64,000 nucleotides of DNA, taken from the NCBI GenBank assembly GCA_033807775.1, contig CM066314.1, forward strand, positions 91,924,929 through 91,988,928. Direction: 5' to 3'. Below, piece by piece: positions 34,218 through 46,683 of this stretch (its first letter is position 1; the number at the start of each line of letters is the position of its first letter). Origin of the DNA: Saussurea involucrata (Eukaryota; Streptophyta; Magnoliopsida; Asterales; Asteraceae). Below the pieces are notes generated by a model, which saw nothing but the letters and a program-made list of their open reading frames with translations, searched no databases and was not told the origin of the DNA. A program made the position numbers and the translations under genes.

Positions 34218-34431
34218 AATCAACAAACAAATTCGTTCAAGATCGTGTTCTTGAGGGTTTCTTGATCGCATTCTTGAAGATTTCTTGATCAATTCGTCAA
34301 CTGATTCCGCTGCTACTCACAATTCTTGAATTCTTTGTAATTCTTGAATTTGTTTTACGTTTGTTCAAGAAATTCGATTTGTCTTTCTGTTGAATTATCT
34401 TACTATCATGTCTTCGAAATAATTTATCTCA

Positions 34432-37385
34432 ATGGGATCTGAGACGAAACCCCCTGTTCTTATTCCTAACGAATATCAGCAATGGAACATTCGTATGATC
34501 TCAATACGAGAAGGTCTAATTGAAGTTTATGTCGATGTTGCTGCTACACCTGCAACTGATACAACTCCAGTGATTCCTGCTACTAGGGTGAAGAAGAATT
34601 TTTCACAGTACTCAGAAGCACAGAAAACCAGACATGCAATTGACAAAAGAGCTGTTACGCTGTTGACTTTGGCAGTTCCCAATGAGGTTTTTAATAGAAT
34701 TGATAGTGGAACATAAACAAAAGAAATGTGGGATGAACTTGAAAGGCAAATGCTTGGCACTGCAAAATCAATTCAAGCAAAGTTAAACCAATGCATCAAT
34801 GCTTATGAAGGATTCAAAGCAAGATAGTGTGAAAGTTTAAATCAAACTTATGAAAAGTTTTGTACTATTTTGAATGACCTCAGGAGGAATGGGTTGAAAA
34901 AGACAAAGTCTGAGATTAATTACAAATTTCTGAATTCTCTTAATTCATAATGGTCATCTTTTGCAATTAGTCTTCAAATGAATAAAGACATGTGTGAGGA
35001 AGATTTAAATGATCTATTTTGTGTTCTAAATCAACATGAGGATTCGGTTAAGCAAGCAGTGGAGGAGAAGAAAAGTGTTTCTAATCAACTAGTCTTACTT
35101 TCAGGAAGAAAATCTAAGGTGATCAAAACAGCAAGGAAATCGGTATTTTTGTCTGAAATACCAAAGTTAGAAGAAGAATCTAATGAGGAGGAAGGATCAG
35201 AGGAAGATGTTGATATCAAGCTGATTGAAGAAAAATTGGCCTTGTTGACTAACACGTTCAACAAAAGATATGGAAAGAATAAGTTTCAGGGTATGTACAG
35301 AAGGGAACAGGGGAGTTCAGAAGAGAAATATAAGAAGAAAGAAGATAGAGAAGAAAGTAAGTTTGAGAAGAAAGAAGAGAATGAAGAAAGAAAAGAGAAG
35401 GATTTGTGTTTTAAGTGTGGAAAACATGGTCACTTTGCCAGAGACTGCAGAGTGAAAGTAGTAAAAGATTATGAATACTACACAAAGAAGGCTCAGGAGG
35501 CTAAGAAAAGAGATAATGAGATTGCAATGCTGGCAGAATAGGAGAACTGACTATATTATACTTCAGATGAAGAGGATTGCATTCACTTTTCTCAAATGCA
35601 AAGTTATATGGCCAAGATGAAGAATGAGGATGATTCTGATTATGAAGATGTTGATTCTGAATCTTCTGCTGAGGTACATTCTGCACTTGAAATTGATTTA
35701 ATGACTCAAATTGGCAATATGAATTCTGAATTTGTTAAACTAAGAAAACAAATAAAAGGTGAAAGAATTCTGGTTAACAAGTTCAGAACAGAAAACGAGA
35801 TAATTAAAGAACAGTTTGAAGAATCTGAAGTTGAGAAACAAAAAGTCAAAAATGAGAATTCTGATCTTTTAAAGAAGATTTCTGAATTAAAAACCCAATT
35901 TTTAGAAATAAAAGATGAAAAGGTTGATTTACAAATTAAATATGGTATGTTACTTGAGGAAAGAAAGAAGTTGTACACAAAAATCAAAGAGTTGGAAGAC
36001 CTTAATCTGAAAAGAGGTCAAACTCAACAAACCTTGAATCTTCTCACTAGCAATGTTAAAGACACAAGATTCTATAATCCAGAAATGGGTTTAGGTTTGG
36101 AAGAAAATGTTGTTTTGAAAAGAACTCCAACAAATCTTTATGATTTTGATAAACTACGGGTTCCTAAACCAAAAATCCCAGAGATTGTTGAAGTTTTTGT
36201 GAGAACTGCTAGTTTATAACAAGTTCAGATAATCTACAAAAATCAAGTCCTGTAAAAGCAAAGGAAACAATTTCTTGACCAAAAATTGAGAAGTCAGAAG
36301 TTTCAGATGACAAGGTTAAGAAAGAAATTTCAGAAGAGAAACCAAAATATAATGATGCTAAATTCAAATATGATTCTTTAAATGTAAGTTATAAAAATAA
36401 ACAACCAAAATTTTCATATCCTGACATTGAAAGTATATTTGATACAAGTAAGGTTTCGGAAACAGTCAGTCAGAAGTCTGAATCTTCTAGTCAGGATTCT
36501 GACTCTAATAGTCAGAACTCTGAGTCTAAAGGTCAGAATTCTGAGTCAACTGAAAAAATTCTCAATTCACTTCAGAAAGTTTTTCAGAACTTTAAAAGAG
36601 ATTTAAACTTGTTAGTCAAGAACTTGAGGACTTAAGAAAAACTTTTGATGATCTTGAAAATGATTATTGTGATTTAGATTTTAAACTGGACCAAGTTTTA
36701 AAAGAAAACAACACTTATGTCCAGAAAATAACAGAGCTTGAGAAGTTAAAGGTTGAATATGATCTTTTCAGGGTTAATGCATTAAAAGAAGATAAGAAAT
36801 TATTTGATAAATCAAGTACATTTGAAAATGGTGAATCATCCAAATCATATGCTAATTCTGTGAAATTCAATGTTTCAGAAAAAGAGGAAAGCAAAAGGAA
36901 AGATGATCTGAAAAGAGTTTCTGAGGAGATTGGATTAAATACTACTTCTGAACCTAGAGTAAATAGTTATTGTATGAAATGCAATTGTAATATGAAATCT
37001 TGCAATAAAAGTGAAAAGATTTATGTTTCAGATCTATTGTCTCTTGCAAGAAAGAATCTCATATGTGTTCAATGTGGTAGTCATTCATTTCAATCATCTC
37101 AGAAAAGTTCAATTTTAATAACATATGTTTCTTATATAAACAAACCATATCAGAATTCAGAAAAGAAAACTGTTTTGATTCCTCAAACTCATATAAAAGG
37201 AAAGAAGATTGAAAACATTTCTCAAACTAATTCAAAAGAAAAGAAGAAATAAAATATCTTTCAAACTAAAGAAAACAAGACTGAAAATGTTTCTCGGTCT
37301 CAACCAAAATTTTCCAAAAAGAAAAGAAACAATTTTGTGAACAGGAAATGTTATGACTTCATAAAAGTAAAAGGAAAGTGGTGCT
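34432..37385 (+). pseudogene. Element E gag (part before F)
   Basis: Starts MGSETKPPVLIPNEYQQWNIRM at 34432; an earlier ATG at 34408 meets a TAA after four codons. Segments: UBN2-like domain to about 34980 with three stops; a Lys/Glu-rich region; a CCHC knuckle CFKCGKHGHFARDC (about 35407-35450); acidic repeats; long coiled coils (35700-36020 and 36600-36790); SQNSE-type repeats at 36466-36545 encoded by the TCAGAATTCTGA motif; a Cys-rich patch with CMKCNCNMKSC (about 36970-37010). It continues beyond F at 50139-50241, ending WVAKSN-stop. Confidence 0.85.
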
Positions 37386-38376
37386 TGTTGGTCCCGAAGG
37401 GCTATACAAGTTTGTAGAAAGGGGGGGGGGGGGGGTTGAATACAAACACACAGATTTTACTTTTCTAAATTGTTTATTGATAAATCATTAACAATTTACA
37501 GCTTGTTGCGGAAACAAGATTAAGGATAAACCTAAATCTAAACAAGTTGGAACACTAAGTTTCTTGCACTAAGAAAGAGAAGGAAATTACTAATAATAAC
37601 CTATCTCAAGATAAGAAGGATGAACTTGTACAGAGTTAGCAAGTTACTTCAAAATGAAGTGAGTTCTTCTTCTTATATACTGCATGCATTTAATGCATTG
37701 CAGTTTACACTTTACACGTGGCAGCAACTGATTGGTTGCATGGCATTGACCTTTGTTGACAACCTTAGTAGCCGCATGTTGAATAGTGTAATATCAGAGT
37801 GGTTGTACGATTTCAGAAAATATTTAGGTTCTTTTTCTAACATATCGTACGAAGACGTGCAAGGGTGGATAAGACAAAAAGTTCTTTGTACGGAGGACTT
37901 TGTGATCAGCTTTTCGTTGATTCAACGATCTATCATTCTTTATCAGCGAATGATAGAGTTCAGCGATAGCTAAAGTCTTGTACTTGATACTTCACGTTGA
38001 GTGGACAAATCTGAGTCTTCGCTGATCTGCATCAGTTCATTAGGAGACTTGTCGCTGGTTCTTGAGCTTGATCTTCGACTTCAGCGTAGAACCTATGTTG
38101 ACGTGAAACTTGTCTTCGGGGATCATAAGTATACAGTGTTCACCATAAGAACTAACTTATCAGCGATCACCATAAGAACTGAATAGGCTCAGAGCATTAT
38201 GGTGAACAGTGTTCGCTGAATGTTTAATCTAAAGAGTGAGAGTTCCTATCAGCGGTAATGTAAGATATTAGTACTTATCAGCGATAGTGAAACTCTGATA
38301 CATATTGTTTACTTACAATTTTCACTAAGTATATAAGAGAGGGTCATTATCAAATCACTGAGGGTTTGGATCAACA
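37386..38376 (-). repeat. Element F 3' LTR
   Basis: TGTTGGTCCC...TTGGATCAACA on the plus strand, 991 bp. It has a run of 15 G (37421-37435) near its outer end. TATATAAG-like box (minus strand) at 37672-37679. Nine CAGCG or CGCTG sites, in both orientations, lie between 37915 and 38290. The partner lacks about 20 bp present here near 38135. Confidence 0.97.
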
Positions 38377-38388
38377 ATCTCCCCCTAT
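38377..38388 (-). other. Element F polypurine tract
   Basis: AATAGGGGGAGAT on the minus strand, directly inside the 3' LTR. The 38389-38643 stretch between it and ORF2 shows no other feature. Confidence 0.9.
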
Positions 38389-38643
38389 TTGATTATGACA
38401 TAGCAACAGAGAAAATTGCTATTTAATGAAAACATAAGGATAAAAAGAACTCATAAAAATATTTGTCCCTTTTACTGTTTTCTGGGATCTTTTCTGTACT
38501 GATGGAGTAAAGTACATTCGCTGAATTTTTTTTAAACTGTGTAAAGATTACAGAGAGAAGTGGAAAAATTACAAGTACAGCGAATAGAATTACAAGTACA
38601 AAAGATGTAGACAGATAAGGATAGAAAGAATTACAAGGCGATC

Positions 38644-41600
38644 CTATCCGTCAAAAGGTTCTTCCTTGATGAGAAGTTCATCGAGGGTCTTTGATGTGGG
38701 AATCATCCAGTCAGGGACATCTACTCCTTCATTCTTATTCTTCAGAGCTTCTACAAAAATCAAGGGCTTCAAGTGTCTAGCTTTAATGTCGCGTCTGACT
38801 TCACACCAGTGTATGAGATCTCTAAGTTGTTCGATGGGAGCGATGTGGACCTCAAAGATACGTTGAAAGTGATGATTTCCATTGTAGTCTAGAAAGAATA
38901 TACCATAGGCATCACTTACAACTGTGCCAGGAATGAAAGTTTCTCCAGGTGGTAGGGAGGTGTCAATCGCTGAGAGATCAGCATCAGGGCCAAGAACTTC
39001 AGCACGAGAGAAACCAATACCTGTTTCATTCCGTATAAGAGGACCTGAATCTGAGACTTTCTTTTCCTTAGCAGAGACTTTTCTTTGTTGAGGAAGAAGA
39101 GTAGAAGGAGGAATATCGACAGCAGAGGAAACCAGGTCGATCTGTTTGTTTAAGATCTTCTCGACATGGCTTTTGAACTTTGAGCGCGATCCCTGAATGG
39201 CTAATTTTGTTTCTAACCATTTAGAGAGACCAAACTTTTCTAAGGTAGCAGCATAGAAGGTTTGCTTGGTCTTGTCTTCTCTATAGACATCTACTTCAAC
39301 AACAGGAACGTCTGTGTACAGTCTTCCTCTGATGTTTACTTTGATGATTTTGGATGGTCTAGATCGATAGGTCAGCATTTGTTTAGCCCATTCCAAAGTC
39401 GTATCAAAGACCTTAGTCTTTTCTCTAACGATCTTTTGAGCATCATCCCATAGCTGACGTTGAACATCAATGGGAACTCTTTTTAGCTTGGGGTCTTTTA
39501 TTGATCGTTGAGTAAGCTGGATGGCGTATTCTCTGTCTTTTTCTTCAACTTCCCTTCTTTCAACGATTACGCGTTCAACTCTGAGGTGTTATTTGTATTC
39601 TTTTTGGGAAACTCTGAACTTTGGAGGAACCGAAGGAAGTTGATCACGTTTCAGAATGATTCGCTGATCTTCGAGTCTCTTGATCATTTCATCTCTCTTT
39701 TCTTGTTCCTCTTCACTTAGCTTTTGAGGAGCCAAGGAAGGTCTATTTCTGTGAGAAAGCATCTGTTCTTCAGGTTCATCAGTCTCAGAGATCGAATCTA
39801 AGACCGTGATTATTTCTTCAGCGTTGGGAGCTGGGATTATTGTTGGTGAAGTCGCAACTGTAGGAACTTCAGCGATATCCTCAAACAGGGGAGAGGACTA
39901 GCTGAAACACAGCGATCTTACAGGTAAGAACATGGGTAGAACAGAGATAGAGAAAGAGTGGGATAAAGTGTATGGAGGTTTGGAGAGAGTAGAACTGATA
40001 AAGTGTATAGAGGAGGGATGTTGTGTAAGATTAATGTACCTGACAAACCGGCTTTTTAAGCAAGATCATCAGATTTTCATCTTAAGTGACACTTTTTCCT
40101 TTGCTCTTGTCAGCTTCAGATGCTGATGGCTTTGTCTTTATCCGCTCCCCTGAAGGTTCATTTATCCGAATCCGTTTAAGACCTATAGTTCTCTGAGCAG
40201 GCTTGACGATAAAATAGTCATCATCATCATCGTCATCATCATCATTCTTTGGAGAAGAAGATGGTTCATCATCAGACAAGTCGATGGCTTCTTCATCTTC
40301 AGCTTCAGACTCAGTTTCTTCAGCTTCTTCTTCGAGTTGCCCCCCCTCAGATACAGAGGTAAGCTTCTCGGTTCCCTCCGGGTGTTCATTTCCCTGAGGT
40401 CCAGCGGCTGCTTCAGTTATCTTCTCAAGATAAGAAGGTAAAGGTGAGGTCTTCAGTCTTCTCTCCCCTGATAGATTCATCATGGGAAAGGTCTTCAGCG
40501 CTTTTGGAAGGGTCTTCAGCGCTCTTCTCCCCCTCTTTTTCATGATGACTGGGGGAGGAATGTGATGATTCAGCAGCTTGTGTTGTATCCCTGTCTTCTT
40601 GGTCACGGATCCCCACACAGATTTCAATCGCTGATAATCTGTTTTCTATGCCAGAAATACCAGGATTGATCTTCACGAGTTCAGCACGATCCACCGTAGT
40701 AAAAGATGGAGGTGCAGGGGCAGGTGCAGGGGCGGTCGTGTTGGTCAGGATCTGCTACAACAAAGTATTCATAGAGGTAATGTCATTCTTCATCGTATTG
40801 ACATCAGTCTTCACAGAACTCATGTCAGTCTTGACGGAGATGACATCAGTCTTTACAGCAGACATGTCACCTTCGAGTTTGCCAACCGATGTCTTCAGCG
40901 TTGTGACTTCGCTGGACATGGTGTCAACTGATTTCTTGATGTCAAGGTAGTCTGTGTAGATATCAGAGAGAACTTTGGCGAAGTCGGTGAGTGATTTATC
41001 AATCTTCTACAAATCAGCTTTGGAGGCATTCTTTTCGACGACAGTTGTCAGCTTTATAAGATTCTCTCCAGCGTTTGTTACAGCTGAAGAGTTGTCGGAA
41101 AGAGTAGTAGTAAGACCTATCAGCGTCGTCTCTATTGTCTTCAGAGAGGCGTTGATATCTCTCAAATTAGGACCTGTAACATATAAGAACTTGTGAACAG
41201 ATGAAAGCTTAGAAGTTTGGGGTTCAGTTACAGTGTATATGGGTTGGTGTGTACCTGCAGGAGGATTGGTGAATTCATCAAAATCTCGGGTTCCTGAGTA
41301 AAGTTCCATGTCGTCAGCTAAAGTGCGTGGACGTATGGTCATCTCTGCAAGTCCTATGCCCATCACTCCTTGAAGAGTATTTTCTTTAGCTTATGGAGGA
41401 ATGACATGTGCTTCAGTGATTACTGGAGTAGAGTCCAAATGAGTAGAGGGAGAAGCGAAGGGTAAGAATGGAGGTTGGGTACTGAGTTCAGCGTTGGATT
41501 CGCTGAGAATCACTTCATCAGTCTTTTGAGAGACTGAAGGAGGTTGGGTAGATTCCAAGTTTGTAACCTCAGCGTTTGGAGACGCTGAAGTTGGGATAGA

Positions 41601-42767
41601 GTGGGTGGCTTGTTCAGCTGTGGCAGAGCGTACCTCTGAACTTTCCTTCAGCCCATCAAGAGGAGCTGAGGAGTCTTTAGCAATAGATTGCTGGGGTTGC
41701 TCCTTGGTTTTCTTATTTCTTTTGTAACCAAGTTGGGTGTCAGAATGTTTCCTTTTAAGAGAAGGAATGGAGGTTGCAGCTGGGGTATCAGCGGTGGGTT
41801 TGTCCGCTGAAGGAGATGCAGAAGTAGAAGAAGTGGGGTTTAGAAGAGTTAGAAGAGTAGAAAGACGTACCTCATTTTCCATCGGCTTGAAGTCGAGAAT
41901 CTTAGGGCCGACCTGAGAGAGTTTCAGGTCACCCTCTGATGGGTAGCTGTCCTTCAGGCCTTTTTGGAATACGGCGCTGATGAATCGAGGATAGGGAACC
42001 CATGGAGATCTTTCAGCGATGGAGTCCACTCTGAGTACCAGGTCATCATAGATAATCGAGGCCCAGTCTATATGTAGACCTTTCAGCAATGCATATCCCA
42101 TTGCTTGCTGAGGCTTAGCGGCTTGGTCAGAGGAGCCGGTCTTGGTAGTCACGCAGCTGATCACATGGGCGAATATGAAATTCATCTCGCTGGGCATTTT
42201 CGATTTCTTGATAATGGTCAGCTTCTTCTCGGGCTTCATGTCCCTTCCAGTTTCCCATACATAGCCCATTGCATCGAAGAATGCAATGATGGCTTCCCTG
42301 TGTGAGTTTTTATTGGGGTCAGGGAGAGGAACATAAGGTTTTTCTTTGGTGGCCAAGGGAAGGTTCAGGGCTTTGCGAATGATGGCAGGTGTAATCTTCA
42401 TAGTGCCATATTCGATATCGTAGAGGATGCAGTCAATTGTTTTTTAGGGGTCTTTGGCTGATGGTAGCTGAGAGTGTCACGCAGAGTACCAGAATTGGGA
42501 TAGAAAAAGCTGATGTGCAGGAGGTGTTATGGTCAGGACTGTGAAGATGGAGCAGTTCTTTAGGAAGTTTACAGCATCATTTAGATGTGTAACTTGCTTT
42601 CGAGGAGGAAACTCGAGAAGCGCATAGAGGTTATTTATCTTTGTCCAATCCAGTTTGTCAAGAGAGAACTTGACCTGAGGAGCCTTGAGGATTTCCACTT
42701 CCTCAACAGTATCATCAACAACAGTGTTCTCAGCGATGGTATTCTTGGGAATGTCAGAAGATGCCAT
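38644..42767 (-). pseudogene. Element F ORF2 (env-like), degenerate
   Basis: Start MASSDIPKN at 42767, end at 38644. It matches G ORF2 throughout: APQVKFSLDKLDW, PPRKQVTHLNDAVNF, DAMGYVWETG, KMPSEMNFIFAHVISC, the YPRFISAVFQ stretch, a basic NLS-like KRKHSDTQ and KRNKKTKEQ pair (about 41690-41765), a coiled-coil-like Thr/Asn/Ser heptad region, acidic Asp/Glu tracts, and a C-terminal domain with VEVDVYREDKTKQTFYA and ADLSAIDTSLPPGETFIPG. Stops lie at 42477 (TGA), 41391 and 41007. A U-rich, intron-like segment at 39902-40039 divides it. No signal peptide. Confidence 0.8.
39902..40039 (-). other. Possible intron in F ORF2
   Basis: On the minus strand CAG|GTACAT (donor at 40039) and TGTGTTTCAG (acceptor, ending 39902) flank a C/T-rich segment. 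The homologous G segment is similarly bounded. In F the exact junction does not restore a frame (TAG follows in the conserved frame), so splicing here is suggested by comparison only. Confidence 0.4.
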
Positions 42768-43392
42768 TTTCTGTATCATCAGTTCAACCAAAGATTAACA
42801 AATAAGAATAATCTTAATGTGGAAAGATTTTCCAATAAGATGGTTCGAATTTTGTCCATTTCATTCAGACAAAATGTCTTAATGAAGATTAGGGTTTTTC
42901 TTGTTTTTGAAAAACGAAATGCAAACCCAAAAAGAATTTTGTTTTCCAGTTTCCTTTGAAGATTGGTATTCTGGAAAAACGAATGAAGACCAAGTTTAAG
43001 ATTTTTGCATTTAAACTTGAAGAACAACCATGAAATGGTTGTGTTCATAAAACCATGAAAGAAAATGATTTCATTTTTAAGAAGTTCTTTTGTTTGATCT
43101 TGTTAAAACAATGAGAAGATCAGAAACAAGTTATTTGCATTTGGTAAATAATAAGAACATATTAACCTTTGATGTTTGAAGAATATGGTTTTAGAAATTT
43201 CAAAGTATCGCTGATAAGGAAGAGATATTCAGCGATGTAATTTATTTTGAAATCATGCATTTTCATGCGTTTTGTCAGAGAGAGAAGACATACCTTGATA
43301 TCAGCGAATCACGTTTATTCAGAGAGGATGATACAATGGGTTATACAAGTTGATTTATCCTATTGCTGATCAAATGTGAACCGCTGAAGATT
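42768..43392 (-). other. Element F pol-ORF2 spacer
   Basis: Noncoding. Homologous to G 58623-59031 over its ORF2-proximal part. CAGCG sites lie at about 43208, 43233 and 43303. It is AT-rich with T-rich tracts, and no ORF is convincing. Confidence 0.7.
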
Positions 43393-45321
43393 TTACTCTT
43401 CAAAGTTCAGCATTCCAAGCTCGCTGATGAGAAAGTTGAACCTTGTCTCATCAAGAGGTTTGGTGAACAAATCAGCTAACTAATAATCAGTTGGGATAAA
43501 GTGAAGTTCTATAACACCATTCATCACATGATCTCTGATAAAGTGATACCTGATTTCGATGTGTTTTGTCTTTGAGTGTAGCACTGGATTGTTGGCTATA
43601 GCGATGGCACTTGTGCTGTCGCAATAGATTGGAATATTTGAGAGCTGAAGGTCATAGTCCAGTAGTTGATTTCTCATCCACAAGACCTGAGAGCAACAGC
43701 TTCCAGCGGCTACATACTCAGCTTCAGATGTGGAGGTGGACACTGAGTTTTGTTTTTTACTTGTCCAACTTACCAGCTCTACACCCAGGAGCTGACATCC
43801 TCCTGTGGTGCTTTTCCTATCCATTCTGCAACCTGCAAAATCCCTATCTGAATAGGCGATTAGATCGAATCCTGAGTCTTTGGGATACCAAAGACCTAGA
43901 TTCGCTGTACCCTTATGATATCGAAAAATTCTCTTTACAGCTTTCATATGAGATATCTTAGGTTCAGTTTGATATCGTGCACACAAACATGTTGCATAGA
44001 TAATATCGGGTCGGCTAGCTGTAAGATATAAAAGAGAGCCGATCATCCCACGGTACAGCGTGACATTAACAGGAATACCCTTAGTATCCTTATCAAGTGT
44101 CAGCGGTGGTGCCATAGGGGTTTTCATATCTGAACTTTCAGTTAAATCGAATTTCTTCAGCATATCTTTAACATATTTTCCCTGATTTATGAAAGTTCCA
44201 TTCTCATTTTGCTTTATCTGAAGACCAAGGAAATATGTTAGTTCACCCATCATGCTAATCTTATACTCATCTTTCATTCTATCGGCAAAACGAGTACAAA
44301 GATCAGGGTTAGTAGAGCCAAATATAATGTCATCAACATATATCTGAACGAGAATGATATGACCTTTTACTTTCCTGAAAAATAGAGTTTTGTCAATTTT
44401 ACCCCGCTCAAATTGTTCAATATGGAGATAAGTAGAAAGAGTGTCATACCATGCACTTGGAGCTTGCTTTAAGCCATAAAGTGCCTTATCCAGTTTATAA
44501 ACATAACCTGGACGCTTAAGATCTGAGAATCCTGGAGGTTGTTCCACATAGACTTCTTCATTCAGCTTTCCATTTAGAAACGCTGACTTAACATCCATCT
44601 GATATACTTTGAAGACTTTGTGTACAGCATATACTAAGAATAGACGACTAGATTCTAGTCTTGCTACTGGAGCACATGTTTCGTCATAATCTATGCCTTC
44701 CTCTTGTTTGTATCCCTGAGCAACAAGACGAGCCTTGTTGCGGGTAACAGTTCCATGTTCGTCCAACTTTTTTCGATAGACCCATTTAGTGCCTATCACT
44801 GTTTTATTAGTTGGTCTTCGAACAAGTTTCCAAACTTTGTTTCTTTCGAATTCAGTCAGCTCTTCTTGCGTGGCGCTGACCCTGTTTGGATCTTTGAGGG
44901 CATCATCTACTTTATTTTGTTCAGTCAGAGAAATAAAGTTTACAAATAAACACATATTACCTGCACTTCGTCGAGTCTGAACACCAGCGTTTGGATCACC
45001 AATAATTTGATCAATTGGGTGATTTACAGTCCATCGTTGAGCCGGAGCGTGAGACGGTGACTCAACCTGAACTGGAGGAGCTGAAGATGAAGCTTCAGCG
45101 ACGTCTGGAGTATCAGCCACGAGAGGAATGGATGCAGTTGTCATTATATGCAGTGATTGCTGAGAAGTAGATGGAATGTCTGAGACATTTGGTTCAGAAG
45201 CAGGTATAGTGTTTATAGGAACAGCTGAGACCCATGATGTTTCAGCTTCACTATTCTGCATATTCGGAATGATAGTAGGATCATCATCTTCAACTGTATG
45301 AGCACGAGGAGTGGGAATATC
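43393..45321 (-). pseudogene. Element F reverse transcriptase and RNase H
   Basis: Nearly intact: RT with [38 protein letters not shown] and [12 protein letters not shown]; RNase H with [37 protein letters not shown] and [16 protein letters not shown] at 43480 (expected CAG, in TDYQLADLF) truncates the last 30 residues. A TAA at 45322 separates it from integrase in the same frame. All visible catalytic residues are present. Confidence 0.93.
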
Positions 45322-46683
45322 TTATGAATCACCAAGATGAGAAAACATCCATTGATTCAGTTCTTCGGTGTCAGCGGACGATTTAGAGTTCGCTGAACGG
45401 GATTCGTCAAACATGACGTGAATTGTTTCTTCAACAGTTTGTCTTCTTCGATTGAAGACTCTGAAGGCTTTGGAGACTAAGGAGTATCCAAGAAAGATTC
45501 CATCATCAGCCTTAGGATCAAACTTTCCAAGGGCATCTCTGTTGTTCAATAGGAAACACTGACATCCAAAGATGTGAAGAAAGCTGATTGAAGGATTTCT
45601 CCCATGAAAAAGTTCATAGGCTGTTTTATTGAATCTTTTGACTATCAGCGACCTGTTTTGCGTAAAACAAGCGGTGTTGACAGCTTCTGCCCAAAACTGA
45701 GTAGGCAGGTGAGAATCGCTGAGCATTGAACGTGCAGCTTCAACAATTGTTCTATTTCTTCTTTCAGCGACTCCATTTTGTTGCGGTGTTCTCACTGAAG
45801 AAAAGTTGTGAGAAATACCCTTACTCTCAAAGAAGGAATCAAGAGAACTGTTTTTAAATTCAGTCCCATGATCACTCCTTATTGAGCGAACGGTCAAATT
45901 GTTCAGGGTTTCCATCTTCCGAACAAAGGTGATGAGTTCTTCAGGGGTGTCACTCTTGGAACGGAGAAACATAACCCATGTATAGCGAGAGAATTCATCA
46001 ACTATGACCAGTGTATATTTCTCTCCAGCGATGGATTGTTTGTTAACAGGGCCAAACAAATCCATATGGAGTAGTTGTAGAGGAGACGACACTGAGGAGA
46101 CTTGCTTTGACTTAAAGCTTGCTTTGGTCTGTTTCCCTTTCTCACACGCTGAACATAAAGACTCTTTGACGTATGAGTGTTGAGGTAGACCAGTGAATAA
46201 CTCTTTTGAAGAAAGAGTGTTCAGTGTCTTGATATTCAGATGAGAGAGCCTCTTATGCCATAGCCAGTTGACATCAGATGAGGCTTTTGAGAAGAAACAT
46301 GAGTTCTTAGTGGTTGTTGAGTCCATGTTTATTACATAAACATTTTCCAAACGATAACCGCTGAGAGCTATCTTCTCCTTTTTGTCAGTGACAAAGCAGG
46401 ATTCCTTAGTAAAGATTACATTGTTATCCTTGTCGCTAAGCTGACTGATGCTTAAAAGATTATGCTTCAGCCCTTCAACATATGCGAATCTTCTAAAGGT
46501 GGTTGTACCATTAGAGAGTACACCAAACCCTCGGGTATGTCCTTTTCCATTTCCACCGAAAGTCACAGAGGGACCCTTCTCTTCCTTGTATTCAGCGAGC
46601 AGGCTTTTCTTTCTAGTCATGTGTCTAGAGCATCCGCTATCGAGATACCACATACCCTTCTTAACCTGCATTACAAAGGAAGA
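45322..46683 (-). CDS. Element F protease and integrase
   Basis: One open frame with the protease WYLDSGCSRHMT and VTFGGNGKGH, then the integrase HHCC (WLWHKRLSHLN, LCSACEKGKQT), core residues DLFGPVNKQ, SDHGTEFKN and PQQNGVAERRNRTIVE with the D,D,E triad intact, and IFLGYSLVSKAFRVFN. The upstream TAA at 46684-46686 and a TGTAATGCAG acceptor-like sequence separate it from gag in the same frame. The TAA at 45322 prevents continuous reading into RT. Confidence 0.88.
   Translation of the reverse strand, partial: SSFVMQVKKGMWYLDSGCSRHMTRKKSLLAEYKEEKGPSVTFGGNGKGHTRGFGVLSNGTTTFRRFAYVEGLKHNLLSISQLSDKDNNVIFTKESCFVTDKKEKIALSGYRLENVYVINMDSTTTKNSCFFSKASSDVNWLWHKRLSHLNIKTLNTLSSKELFTGLPQHSYVKESLCSACEKGKQTKASFKSKQVSSVSSPLQLLHMDLFGPVNKQSIAGEKYTLVIVDEFSRYTWVMFLRSKSDTPEELITFVRKMETLNNLTVRSIRSDHGTEFKNSSLDSFFESKGISHNFSSVRTPQQNGVAERRNRTIVEAARSMLSDSHLPTQFWAEAVNTACFTQNRSLIVKRFNKTAYELFHGRNPSISFLHIFGCQCFLLNNRDALGKFDPKADDGIFLGYSLVSKAFRVFNRRRQTVEETIHVMFDESRSANSKSSADTEELNQWMFSHLGDS

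Noticed and set aside
37620..37973. 117-codon plus-strand ORF, with a near copy at 49392-49595
   Set aside because: Both lie inside the two LTRs of F, are antisense to the element and are not equally open. They are LTR sequence, not genes.
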